DNA of 64,000 nucleotides, taken from the NCBI GenBank assembly GCA_964023205.1, contig OZ026850.1, positions 6,551,270-6,615,269 of the forward strand, written 5' to 3'. Shown here in pieces: positions 1 through 12,012 of this stretch. A program made the position numbers and the translations under genes. This DNA comes from Lutraria lutraria. Taxonomy: Eukaryota > Mollusca > Bivalvia > Venerida > Mactridae. The stretch's first letter is position 1. Each line of letters begins with the position of its first letter. The notes under the pieces were generated by a model. The model worked only from the letters and a program-made list of their open reading frames with translations, did no database searches and was not told the DNA's origin.

Positions 1-3000
1 GTTTCCATGTAAAGTTGATGATGGTCGATTGGACGAGGATGATGGTAATAGCGGGAACTTGGTTGGTGATGGTAGTGTTGGTTTTGATTATGTTCATCAT
101 GGCGAAATTAATGATGGTGCCGGTTGATATTTTATCGTTTTTCTTTACTTGTGATGATGACGATGACGGAGCTTTGGCAGTTATGTATATCGTAAGATAG
201 CGTGGATGATAATAATGTTATTAATGTTAATTATAATTATACTGATGTCGATAATGATTATAAATATGTCATTACAGTGATTGATAAGATAGATGTAAAT
301 CATAATTCTGGTAATGGTTAAACAAACCCACATGATACCATTATACCACGGTGACTTTGTGACTTAGAAAACTATCCCGTCATTTCTAGGATGGTTTCAA
401 CTTATTTATCTGCCCGCTTATTTTAGACTTGATGGGGGACAAAAGACTCCAGAAGGGATATTTCCATATTATGTGAATAATCATTCCATTTCCTTTTTAG
501 ATATATGTTTTAGCCTACGTGCTGAGTATCTTAATTGTTGTACTAGATTTAAGTCATGTGATCAGACAAGAATTATTTTTGTTGAAAAGGCGAAAAATGT
601 TCTATCAGGTTCACATTCCTTTAGTGGCTTGTGTTGGTCGATCAATACAAAATAATGAAACAGTGGTTATTTTGTAGCTGATAAATGTGTTGTAGATAAT
701 GCTAATGTTGATGTTGTCGTTTATGAGCGTGTTAATGATGACACTGTTACTGATGTTATTGTATTATTGTCACTGTTCCAGTAATCAATCATGTTTATAT
801 ATTAAGCGAGATAATAATGGAACATATCGTATGTCGTTTTGATAGTAATGCAGATAATGGTAGTGATGGTATTAAAATGTCGAGAACTTAAATGATAGAT
901 AATGACAAAGAAGTATTGAACCTGTTTCCTGGTGGAGGCGTGGTCGTGTCGATGCTCATCAAAAATGTCAATTTATCACTTAACGTTGTTCGGAACAATG
1001 CATGATATTCTCTTGTGAATTTCCGTTAATTTAGATTTTAAATTAAGATAGCAGGAGTAATGGTATTTCATGAGAAAAAGAGGCAATGAGAACAATTTAA
1101 ATTGCATTTCTAAAATGTTTTAAGCAATTCTTTATCATTTTCTTGCAATGACAGGTGTATAACTTGAATACAGACGACAACTTTAGTCAAACAAATACAA
1201 ACCACGTGACAAGTGACGACTAACGAAGGTACTTTTATCATTAGTTTTAGGACGTTTGCAATTTTAACGTTTTATTGAAGCGTTCAATATTTTTTATTTT
1301 AACTTTTAAGTGTGATTTCATTCCTTTTAGCGGTATGTAACACTTGATTAAATAGTGTCTGTCAAGTATTTAAAATTCATCATTTTTCCTAACCTATGTT
1401 AACTCTGTCTGAACACTTTACATAAGTGCTCAGACAATCACTCAGATAAAATAAACTGATTTAGGAAACAATTAAAAGTTCAAATAATTTAATTTGTGTT
1501 CATTCGTTTTCAATCTTCAGTAAAACATGCGTGCAAGTCATTAAGAAGCACATGAATAAAACTAGGACTAGAAGTTCAAGCAAACTGAATGGATGTGATT
1601 ACAACAATGTAATAAAGACCAGACAGATAAGCATCTTCAAACATGTTGTCTTGGTTGCAGCTCAACCCAAATGATCAACTAAGATGACTTTCTGAAGATT
1701 TCAAATATCACATTATTGAACTTAGGTGACATTGATTTAGCTTATATTTTGTATGCGTTTCTATTTGTATGAATCTTTTTCTCTACTAAACAGACTGAAT
1801 ACTTCTAGTATACACGTACTAAAACGTATTGTTTCTGAATCCTGTTATATGTTGGTGTTAAATATTTACTTACCAGTACAAGGGTTGAAATGTATAATTA
1901 TAGTCAAATATAAATAATTGTTTTTATTCTTGACACAAGATATCTGTTTTGGCCTAAAGGATCTCTTACTAGAACAAGGATGGTTGAAACATGTAGTATA
2001 CATATTAAAGACAAGATGAGGAGTCCATGTAAATTATCATATAAGTGTCATTGAAGTATGTTATCGATTACTTTAATAGTTCTTCAGACTTGCTTTTTAT
2101 TCCTGCATAATTATTTTCTATATCTACATTTTCTGTCCAAATAACGACAACTGAATTTTGCATCTTGTCAAACATTTCAGCTGAAATAAATCAAATCTCC
2201 ATATCTGTCTAATCGTGATGCCTCCTCTTACCATTGTGTATGAAGTGGCTTCTTAAATGAACACGTCATATCCATCATTCTGATAATTATCTATGATAAA
2301 TACCCTGCATAAAATGAATATAATTATAACCGTCTCGCTCTTCCGCAATATAAACCAATAAAGAAGTGATTTTATTATCGAGTTTAAATATTGACGAGGC
2401 ATAAATACTGATATTTTTACACACCCCTGGTGCACCAGTGCATATTTCAAATAAGACTAACATGTGTGTAAAGTTTAAACGCCCTTCTCTCTGTTTCGTA
2501 GATATGATGTTTGAAATATCTCAGTAATAACGATATGTCGCCTTCATTGTGAGCGCCAAACAAATTGTCAGTATTGAGATAGTCTTATTTCTATTACAAA
2601 TTTGGATTTCAACCCATTATGATAGCACAAACATAATAGTTCGTTCCAATGTGTTTCTTAGTGAATTTGATAAACGTTCATAGTTATGTTATAAGGCGAC
2701 GGGTATTCGTTAAAATCCCAGCTACTAGTATTTAGATTTATGATTAATTTCTTCACCAGAAGCGTCATGGCGTTCATTCATCATAATCAGATTTTCTGAA
2801 TGAGAATTTTTGCCCAAAAAATGGAATAATCTCGAAGCACTTTAGATCTACCACAAATTCAATCTTATTTGTATTCAAATGGTGGCTGCAAATGGAAAAT
2901 ATCGTCCATTAGTTGCCTATTTAACTTAGATAAGCCACCAACGATATTGTATAACAGACATTTCTGATCAGATAAAAAGTCGATTTGTTAAATGAATTAC

Positions 3001-3358
3001 GGAATAAGTTGACGATACAGTCGACGTAGATATGGATATAATTTGCTCAGTTTTCTATTGTTACGATTAAGTTGATCACATTTGGACGACAACGTTGATT
3101 AATAATTTGTATGGTTTCATACGATCGTTGGCCCTTTATTTAACATGAAAAAGGGCTTTTAGATTTGATAAATAATGAAAATTAAATTTGGTTTCAATCA
3201 ATCCCATGTACTGTAGTAAACAGTATATTTTTTCAAAAGAAATTTCTTGTTAAATTAATCAAATTCTACACCATGTGGTAATGATATAAGTGTACGGTGT
3301 TTGAATGCATAGGCATATTTGAAGGAAGGGGTATATTCTAATAAAGAGGCATATTTGC
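1..3358. other. Intergenic, no gene recognised
   Basis: No open frame here has coding character or a convincing splice border. Positions 15-300 and 650-900 are cryptically simple, rich in GAT, GTT and AATGAT trinucleotides, which explains a 61-codon open frame at 15-200. The rest is AT-rich single-copy-looking DNA. Confidence 0.6.
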
Positions 3359-6222
3359 AATGTTCATGGTCCCTACCTGGTCTATTCATGGTCCCTACCT
3401 GGTCTATTCATGGTCCCTAACTTGTCTATTCATGGTCTCTCTTTGGTATATTCATGGTCCCTACCTTGTCTATGCATGGTCCCTAACTTGTCTATTCATG
3501 GTATCTCTTTGGTATATTCATGGTCCCTACCTGGTCTATTCATGGTCCCTAGCCTGTCTATTCATGGTATCTCTTTGGTATATTCATGGTCCCTACATTG
3601 TCTATTCATGGTCCCTAGCCTGTCTATTCATGGTCTCTCTTTGGTATATTCATGGTCCCTACCTTGTCTATTCATGGTCCCTAACTTGTCTATTCATGGT
3701 ATCTCTTTGGTATATTCATGGTCCCTACCTGGTCTATTCATGGTCCCTAGCCTGTCTATTCATGGTCTCTCTTTGGTATATTCATGGTCCCTACCTGGTA
3801 TATTCATAGTCCCTACATTGTCTATTCATGGTCTCTCTTTGGTATATTCATGGTCCCTACCTGGTATATTCATGGTCCCTACATTGTCTATTCATGGTCT
3901 CTCTTTGGTATATTCATAGTCCCTACCTTGTCTATTCATGGTCTCTCTTTGGTATATTCATGGTCCCTACCTGGTATATTCATGGTCCTTACATTGTCTA
4001 TTCATGGTCCCTACATTGTCTATTCATGGTCTCTCTTTGGTATATTCATAGTCCCTACCTTGTCTATTCATGGTCTCTCTTTGGTATATTCATGGTCCCT
4101 ACCTGGTATATTCATGGTCCCTACATTGTCTATTCATGGTCCCTACCTTGTCTATTCATGGTCTCTCTTTGGTATATTCATAGTCCCTACCTTGTCTATT
4201 CATGGTCTCTCTTTGGTATATTCATGGTCCCTACCTGGTATATTCATGGTCTCTCTTTGGTATATTCATGGTCCCTACCTGGTATATTCATGGTCCCTAC
4301 ATTGTCTATTCATGGTCCCTACATTGTCTATTCATGGTCTCTCTTTGGTATATTCATGGTCCCTACATTGTCTATTCATGGTCTCTCTTTGGTATATTCA
4401 TAGTCCCTACCTTGTCTATTCATGGTCTCTCTTTGGTATATTCATAGTCCCTACATTGTCTATTCATGGTCTCTCTTTGGTATATTCATAGTCCCTACAT
4501 TGTCTATTCATGGTCTCTCTTTGGTATATTCATGGTCCCTACCTGGTATATTCATGGTCCCTACCTTGTCTATTCATGGTCTCTCTTTGGTATATTCATA
4601 GTCCCTACCTTGTCTATTCATGGTCTCTCTTTGGTATATTCATGGTCCCTACCTTGTCTATTCATGGTCTCTCTTTGGTATATTCATGGTCCCTACCTGA
4701 TATATTCATGGTCCCTACCTTGTCTATTCACGGTCTCTCTTTGGTATATTCATGGTCCCTACCTTGTCTATTCACGGTCTCTCTTTGGTATATTCATAGT
4801 CCCTACCTGATATATTCATGGTCCCTACCTTGTCTATTCACGGTCTCTCTTTGGTATATTCATAGTCCCTACCTGATATATTCATGGTCCCTACCTTGTC
4901 TATTCACGGTCTCTCTTTGGTATATTCATGGTCCCTACCTGGTATATTCATGGTCCCTACATTGTCTATTCATGGTCTCTCTTTGGTATATTCATAGTCC
5001 CTACCTTGTCTATTCATGGTCTCTCTTTGGTATATTCATGGTCCCTACCTTGTCTATTCATGGTCTCTCTTTGGTATATTCATGGTCCCTACCTTGTCTA
5101 TTCATGGTCTCTCTTTGGTATATTCATGGTCCCTACCTTGTCTATTCACGGTCTCTCTTTGGTATATTCATGGTCCCTACCTGATATATTCATGGTCCCT
5201 ACCTTGTCTATTCATGGTCTCTCTTTGGTATATTCATAGTCCCTACCTTGTCTATTCATGGTCTCTCTTTGGTATATTCATGGTCCCTACATTGTCTATT
5301 CATGGTCTCTCTTTGGTATATTCATGGTCCCTACATTGTCTATTCATGGTCTCTCTTTGGTATATTCATGGTCCCTACATTGTCTATTCATGGTCTCTCT
5401 TTGGTATATTCATGGTCCCTACATTGTCTATTCATGGTCTCTCTTTGGTATATTCATGGTCCCTACCTGATATATTCATGGTCCCTACATTGTCTATTCA
5501 TGGTCTCTCTTTGGTATATTCATGGTCCCTACCTGGTCTATTCATGGTCCCTAACTTGTCTATTCATGGTATCTCTTTGGTATATTCATAGTCCCTACCT
5601 TGTCTATTCATGGTCTCTCTTTGGTATATTCATGGTCCCTACCTTGTCTATTCATGGTCTCTCTTTGGTATATTCATGGTCCCTACCTTGTCTATTCATG
5701 GTCCCTACCTGGTCTATTCATGGTCCCTACATTGTCTATTCATGGTCTCTACCTGGTCTATTCATGGTCCCTACCTTGTCTATTCATGGTCCCTACATTG
5801 TCTATTCATGGTCTCTACCTTGTCTATTCATGGTCCCTACCTGTTCTATTCATGGTCCCTACCTTGTCTATTCATGGTCCCTACCTGATATATTCATGGT
5901 CCCTACATTGTCTATTCATGGTCTCTCTTTGGTATATTCATGGTCCCTACATTGTCTATTCATGGTCTCTCTTTGGTATATTCATGGTCCCTACCTGATA
6001 TATTCATGGTCCCTACATTGTCTATTCATGGTCTCTCTTTGGTATATTCATGGTCCCTACCTGGTCTATTCATGGTCCCTAACTTGTCTATTCATGGTAT
6101 CTCTTTGGTATATTCATGGTCCCTACCTGGTCTATTCATGGTCCCTAACTTGTCTATTCATGGTCCCTAACTTGTCTATTCATGGTCCCTACCTGGTCTA
6201 TTCATGGTCTCGTCTTGGTCTT
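3359..6222 (+). repeat. 22-bp minisatellite array, about 130 units
   Basis: The 22-bp unit begins TATTCATGG and continues with one of a few variant tails: TCCCTACCTGGTC, TCCCTACCTTGTC, TCCCTACATTGTC, TCCCTAACTTGTC, TCCCTAGCCTGTC or TCTCTCTTTGGTA. The TCTCTCTTTGGTA variant often alternates with a TCCCTAC variant, giving a 44-bp higher-order unit. The variants at the left end (TAACTTG, TAGCCTG) reappear near the right end at 5540-6180. Because 22 is not a multiple of 3, one reading frame runs through all three frames of the unit with a 66-bp period. Long repetitive open frames result, the longest 359 codons at 5248-6327. I regard these as shadows of the repeat: all frames are open, and there is no flanking exon. 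Confidence 0.95.
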
Positions 6223-6499
6223 TTCACACGTGCGTACTCGGGAGACCCGAAGTTAACGAACTGCACTCCGATACTTTTACACAAAGGCCTGTATTTTTCA
6301 AACTGCTGGAAAAACATACCTTGTTGACAAACAATACGGGTGCTCACAACGAGGACGGAAGTTCCTCACAACATTTTTTGCCGAATGATAAATCACACTG
6401 GTTGAGAGTTAAACGGGCGCCGTGCTAGCTGGTATTTTCAAAATTCAGCTTACTCAGTTAATCAAGTGTTCGGTCTACACACCTCGAGTTCATGAGTTG

Positions 6500-6556
6500 G
6501 ACTCGGACAGTCTTATTAGACTCGGACAGTCTTATTAGACTCGGACAGTCTTATTA
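6500..6556 (+). repeat. 19-bp tandem repeat, 3 copies
   Basis: Three identical 19-bp units, GACTCGGACAGTCTTATTA, lie head to tail shortly after the 22-bp array. GACTCGGACAGTC is nearly self-complementary around its centre. Confidence 0.9.
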
Positions 6557-9325
6557 GTGAAGAGATCCACATCCACACAGGGAATAAAACCTTGATTCGC
6601 TTAAAAAAACGACGTTTAATAGAATATTCGCTGCTTGAAGGTGTAAAATGAAACAAAAATAAGCCGGGTAGTTTGTGAACAAATAAACGCACAGACGGAT
6701 GGACATTAGTGCAACACATAAATTACTGAGAGATTCCAACAGACGTATAACTATCCTCAATCTGAAGCAGTCAATTTGAAGTGAAATAAATATAAAATGC
6801 CCATCTCGTAAGTCTAAATCTGATAATAGCTAGTTTACCCTTGGGGCATAATAAATATTTACGATGTTCCATTAAACCATAATTTCTAGTTTAGTTGCCT
6901 GTTCGTCGTATTTTGATGAGACGAATTATTCCAAGACGACCACATCATTACAAGCTTCAATATTTCTGATGATTCCAAAAGTACTGTTAAATGACTGTAT
7001 TAAATCCTTGTGGACCCAGAAAAAATGTTTTGATATCGGGGTCTCTTTTTCGAGTTTCAGAATAATCCATTTTTGAAAACACATTCGTTATAGTGACGAA
7101 ATCTTGATACTGAAATGATCGTTAGTATTACATGTTTTTTATGGTTTGTACCCTCTATGTAAACAAATTTAATTTGATTTAATGATCAATCGAATAAAAA
7201 ATTCAATTGATTTATTTACTTAAGAAATGTTGTAGAGTGATTTCGATATCTGTATAAAGCGTCGTTAAACATGGTTGTTTACTGTAACACGACTGGGTTA
7301 TTTAAAAATCCTCCTCGACTTAAAAAATACTACGACGATTTTCGTTCCCTATGATAGCTTTTCTTTTTTATTTCAAGCAAATAATGTGCCTACCTAACAA
7401 CCAAAAGTTGTAATTTTGTCTTTCGTTACTACAAACCAACACTTTTAAAGAATGACCTCGCGTTTTAGGATGGGAAGACTTCGGAGCTAAGACAGTAATT
7501 ATCATTCATCAGTTTGTGTGTTTACAAACACGTCTGACACAAAAACAACACCATGCCCCGAAAACACACTTAACGCATTTTCATCCGCAACAAAAGATAC
7601 ATACCTTTTATTTCGAAGCACCTGTCGACAATTAAGTGTATTATTACGAATGCCGAACATATCAAGATTGTAACAATAGGTTTACCAGTGGTGCTCCGCT
7701 GTATATGCAGCGTCTGCAGATACACTGACATGATTTTACTTACATTTATTGCGGATTAATTTTCATAGCAACTGCTACATTCTACTTGAACGGAATTAAA
7801 ATGTAAGTGGAATCATTAATCGTCAAAGATGTTTTGGATATGATCGCCGGGCTATTGTACAAACAATTACACCGAGCGGACATCTTCCTAGGCACTCGAA
7901 AAGACAAATTCTCGTTTTTTGCTTGACAGTTGTAAATAATGAACTTGATGACAGCAAAGCTAAAAATGAGGTTTTTAATCCCCTGTGAAGTAGAATCCTA
8001 GAATATTGTATATTTTAAGAGTTACTATTTAAAAAGGTGTATGTACTTATTCAGACTTAACATTCACGTTAAATGCATGTATAAATCGACCATTTAAAAA
8101 TTCTATGTGAGCAGACACACGACTGACTCATCAAAATCCTACAATCCAAATTTGTTTATCGATTTTGAGATGTTATTTTTTATTCATATAATGGTAACAA
8201 GAACATGCTTACTTATGTTACCACTTTGAAAAAATGCAATTTTCAAACCAACATTTTTTAAAGCGAACTTATATTCATTCATTCATTTATTTATTACGAT
8301 AACATGAATTATATGATAATATTAAGAATTCCCAGGAGTCTACTCAAACAATTCTACGTAAACATTATCGCAGAAATGCCTTACAGAGATCTAATAAGCG
8401 TCATCGGAATTCTCAAGTTACGTAATCTCGGATTCCGCCGAACTAAAAAAATATCATTATGATAACATAATCCCACTAAATCTTAAATTCAATGAAACAT
8501 ATCAATACCACACACGACTTGTAAGATGTTTAGAGCTATGTTCCAAATTGTTGATTTATGTGTAAGATATACCGATAAGGTAAACATTAAGTTCCAGGTT
8601 CCCACTTTCACACACCAAAATGTCGTATCGGTAGAGGGTTTTATTTATTTTCATTCATTTTTAAAATATATTTGAGCTCGGAGATATAGTTCATATGAAA
8701 ATGTTGACAAGGAAAACAAATGACCAAAAGCAGTAAAGTCGGCAGAAAAATGTCAGAACGGTTTGTCACTCCGTGTATCGGCGTCAACGCTTATCAAACA
8801 GCATTGTTTATTTATTTTCGAGTTTCTCAACAGTTCACGTGACATTCTACAAATGTGTGTATATGATTTCGTATTGTTTTGCTGCGATTAATTATAAAAA
8901 ACACATTTTAGACGGAAATCGTTCTCACGTGTTATCATCAAATAAATCAGTTTGTTTTCCATGGTAACCGTTTGGAAATAAGTGCAATATTTGCATTTTT
9001 ATGCACGCAGTTATTTGGCAAAATTCTGATAATGCATCTAATAGGGAGATATATCTTTTGGTTCTGCAGTTATTTATTAATGTTTTACTGCTTTGTTCAC
9101 ACGTCTGTAGAGCTAATGGGTGTTGAAGTGAAGAATGTACGGACACAGTAAGCAATTATTCTGAAACAACCAATCCTCATAAGACAAAAGCAAACAATAA
9201 TCACCATATTATACTGCATTGCATACGAAATACATCCATAAATAATCGTTGTATTTCTGTCCTTATTTACCCATTCATTCTGTTACACATGTTTGTACAA
9301 ATGTCCAATATGACATATCTTTATA
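6557..9325. other. Intergenic, nothing recognised
   Basis: AT-rich sequence with short ATTCATTC/TTTATTTA simple stretches near 8270-8295. Short open frames on both strands have no recognisable domains, and no convincing exon was found. Confidence 0.5.
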
Positions 9326-10090
9326 CGTCAGTGACACTGGTGAATTCCATAGGGTGCCAACGAAGTATCACGAGATGCGGTTCGCATCGAAAGCATGTGT
9401 ATGGCACAGGTGACTGTATCAGTGTTCGGGCCACACACAAAACAATCCCGTCACTGAGCTTATATTACTATCAAGGTAAAAAGCCTACTATATGTCTATA
9501 TGCCAAACAATGTGGAACATCGCAACTCGTTGTTTCAGCATGAAATACGTGCGCTGAAGGAAAATAGCTACACATGTGTGTACAATAGACTGTTCATTTA
9601 ATGCCGACCAATCAGATCGCTTGATACATCACTCGCGCTTGACTCAAAATGGCTTGCAGCGAAGTTAAATAACGAAAGGAACACAATTTTACCGTTTCAC
9701 GGTTATTAGATGTAATTGAATGAGATTTTCGATAGGAATGAATATCTTATAGTTTATTTAAATGACATGTGTAGCAATTTTCCTTCAGCGCACATATTTT
9801 ATGCTGAAACGACGAGTTGCGATGTTCCACATTGAATGACATGTGTAGCTATTTTCCTTCAGCGCACGTATGTCATGCTGAAACAACGAGTTGCGATGTT
9901 CCACATTGTTTGGCATATAGACATATAGTAGGCTTTTTACCTTGATAGTAATATAAGCTCAGTGACGGGATTTTTTTGTGTGTGGCCCGAACACTGATAC
10001 AGTCACCTGAGCCATACACATGCTTTCGATGCGAACCGCATCTCGTGATACTTCGCTGGCACCCCATGGAATTCACCAGTGTCACTGACG
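9326..10090. mobile_element. Foldback/MITE-like element with 252-bp inverted arms
   Basis: The left arm (9326-9577) and right arm (9839-10090) are reverse complements of each other with only scattered mismatches and equal length. They flank a 261-bp spacer. The arms encode nearly the same open peptide in opposite directions, which is a consequence of the inverted repeat and not evidence of two genes. In the spacer, 9765-9838 is an extra 74-bp direct copy of the inner end of the right arm. Beyond the right arm, 10091-10150 repeats an internal part of that arm (ATATAAGCTCAGTGACGG onward). No transposase and no clear target-site duplication were found, so a non-autonomous foldback or MITE is an inference from structure. 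Confidence 0.8.
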
Positions 10091-10150
10091 ATATAAGCTC
10101 AGTGACGGTTTTTTTTGTGAACCAAACACTGATACAGCCACCTGTGGTGT

Positions 10151-10947
10151 ATAGTATGCAACCAACGAAATTTTATGTAAACAGTCTCTGGTTTTCTGAC
10201 CTCCACATGCCATTTTGGAAAGTTTGACCAGCAGGAGAACGAAATGTTAGTTTTTTTTATTGTTTTGTTAGTTGTTCTTATTAAGTTTATATTTGCCGTT
10301 GTAAAATGCGTTTTCTGTACAATAATTGCGTTGTCATTCATCACATTATTCCATCTTAGTCCGTTATTCTGTGTAAAAAACAGTTTTCCTAAAAAATGTT
10401 GCGACGATGAAACTCATTAGACAGTGTAATATTTAGCACCCATGATACTGGCATCATGTATGTGACATAACTGAACATCTCCCCACCGCTTATCAGATTG
10501 TATAGAATGTACATACGCTTATATAACAAGGCCTTTCTCACTAGACAAGTGAGTATGCTGTCAACTGAAGTCTCTTTGATGTATATGTTACTAACAGAAT
10601 GTGCGGATGTTTCACTCTGAAGTCAATTGTGTATATTTATCAATATTTTGGTGGTCTGAAGAGAACAGTTAAAATTGTCAGATGGTCTGTCTTATCATTT
10701 AATAACTGCATTATGATTTAGGCACATAATTATATAATTTACGAGTTTGAACAATGTTTAAAATCTGCTGTTATCTAAAATGTTGATAGTATTTCTCCGA
10801 TTCGTTACCACCATTGCCCTATTCATTAGTATTCAAACTAGTCTCTATAGCAATGTTGTACTGTGGTCGTTATTCCAAGCGTGATTTGCACCGAATTCGC
10901 CAATATCCAGCATTTGAAAATAATGTGACCCAGTCTTTATGACGTCT
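10151..10947. other. Intergenic, nothing recognised
   Basis: AT-rich sequence without an exon or repeat that I can support. Confidence 0.5.
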
Positions 10948-11138
10948 TCAGTCATTTAGAGTAGATGTGATAGACGGAAGAAGCTTTTGTATTTGTACCA
11001 CGGTATCTTTTATTGTTTCATCGGTAACGTCATCTAACTTTTCAAAGTTCTCTGCTTGTAAGCACAGTATAGTTGTGTCCAACTGTTCCGTCAATTCAGC
11101 ACCATCTGGTTGAGAAACTTCTGTACATCCCGATTCCG
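10948..11138 (-). CDS. Candidate terminal coding exon, unknown protein
   Basis: On the minus strand a possible acceptor (AAACAAG, preceded by a T-rich tract) opens into a frame of about 63 codons ending in TGA at 10948-10950. The peptide is acidic with regularly spaced Leu and Ile: it includes EVSQPDGAELTEQLDT and later VVQIQKLLPSITSTLND before the stop. That is more protein-like than the surrounding shadows and may form a short amphipathic helix. No family was recognised, and no upstream exon of matching phase was found. It could be the last exon of a minus-strand gene, a fragment of a retrocopy, or chance. Confidence 0.3.
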
Positions 11139-11926
11139 CTTGTTTCAGGAAAAATTAGCAATGGACAGACTTAGTTGGCGTGTTCACTTTTAGAAAAATT
11201 CCTTATTGGTCTGTCACTTGTTACATTATTTGTAGGGATTAATTTTTCCAGTCCTGTGTTCGTTGTCATGTTGTCGATAATGTAATGTCCTTCATTTTAA
11301 GTTATATGGTGATATTAAGTTGTATCTCTGTCATTTGCTTCCTCATAAACGTAACGCTCTATATGCTGGAGTTTGCACAGTGTCATGTCGCTTCTTAAAT
11401 GCTGGCAAATGGCGCCCGGCGCTACATACACACCGCGTGATCTGTATCCTGAAATTGATTTTGACTTCAATGAGCAACGTACACACGAAGAATGACATTC
11501 GTTTAGCACCGTACACACTCTGTGAGAAACTAACACGGTCGTAGTATGCAAAAACCCCATTCAAATGTGCTTATTTCACCTACAGAACATTTCTAATGAA
11601 GACATAATGATTGAAATTGTATAACATACCCAATAAGTATAAGAAATAATACTCACGAAAAATATTTTAATGAAAAATCTACCGAAACAAGGCTGTCTAC
11701 GAACATCCCTAACTTAGGAGGACATTCTATTTATATTTTTATACACCATTGTTATACATTTTTACATGACACGTTTTCTTTTCAGATTGAAATGGATTAC
11801 TCGTTTTGTTTGATTTTATATATTTCTAAAACATTGTATGTCAAGTGATATACAGTGTTGTTGCTGTTGTTCTTAGACAAAAGGAACCAGACAGTCTCGT
11901 ACTCATTTTTCTTGTCTGTTTTCAGG
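11139..11926. other. Intergenic, nothing firm
   Basis: Short overlapping open frames occur on both strands at 11315-11564 without domain signatures. They shadow one another, and I could not choose a coding strand. Confidence 0.45.
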
Positions 11927-12012
11927 TGTAAACTTTAATCTGGTATCCGGCGTCACACTAGCAATGTCGGCGGCACCACTTGACGAGTTTTTCATGCTTG
12001 GGAACTTTCAGG
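11927..12012 (+). CDS. Candidate upstream exon, possibly of the GPCR gene
   Basis: A strong polypyrimidine tract and acceptor (TTGTCTGTTTTCAG) precede an 86-nt stretch that ends CTTTCAG followed by a donor, GTAAAA. One frame is open throughout and holds an ATG at 11965 followed by SAAPLDEFFMLGNFQ, ending in phase 0. The GPCR exon at 17534 also starts directly after a strong acceptor and reads in phase 0. The two could therefore be joined by a 5.5-kb intron, adding 16 N-terminal residues or serving as the 5' leader. The join is inference: it rests on phase and strand only, and the exon could belong to another transcript. Confidence 0.33.

Noticed and set aside
3360..6327. Overlapping plus-strand open frames up to 359 codons with a 22-residue repeat
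   Set aside because: They follow from a 22-bp unit without fixed stop codons: all three frames are open and carry the same peptide, and there is no splice or start context.
9289..10085. Two similar small proteins on opposite strands
   Set aside because: They are the two arms of one inverted repeat, so the matching peptides are expected without coding function.
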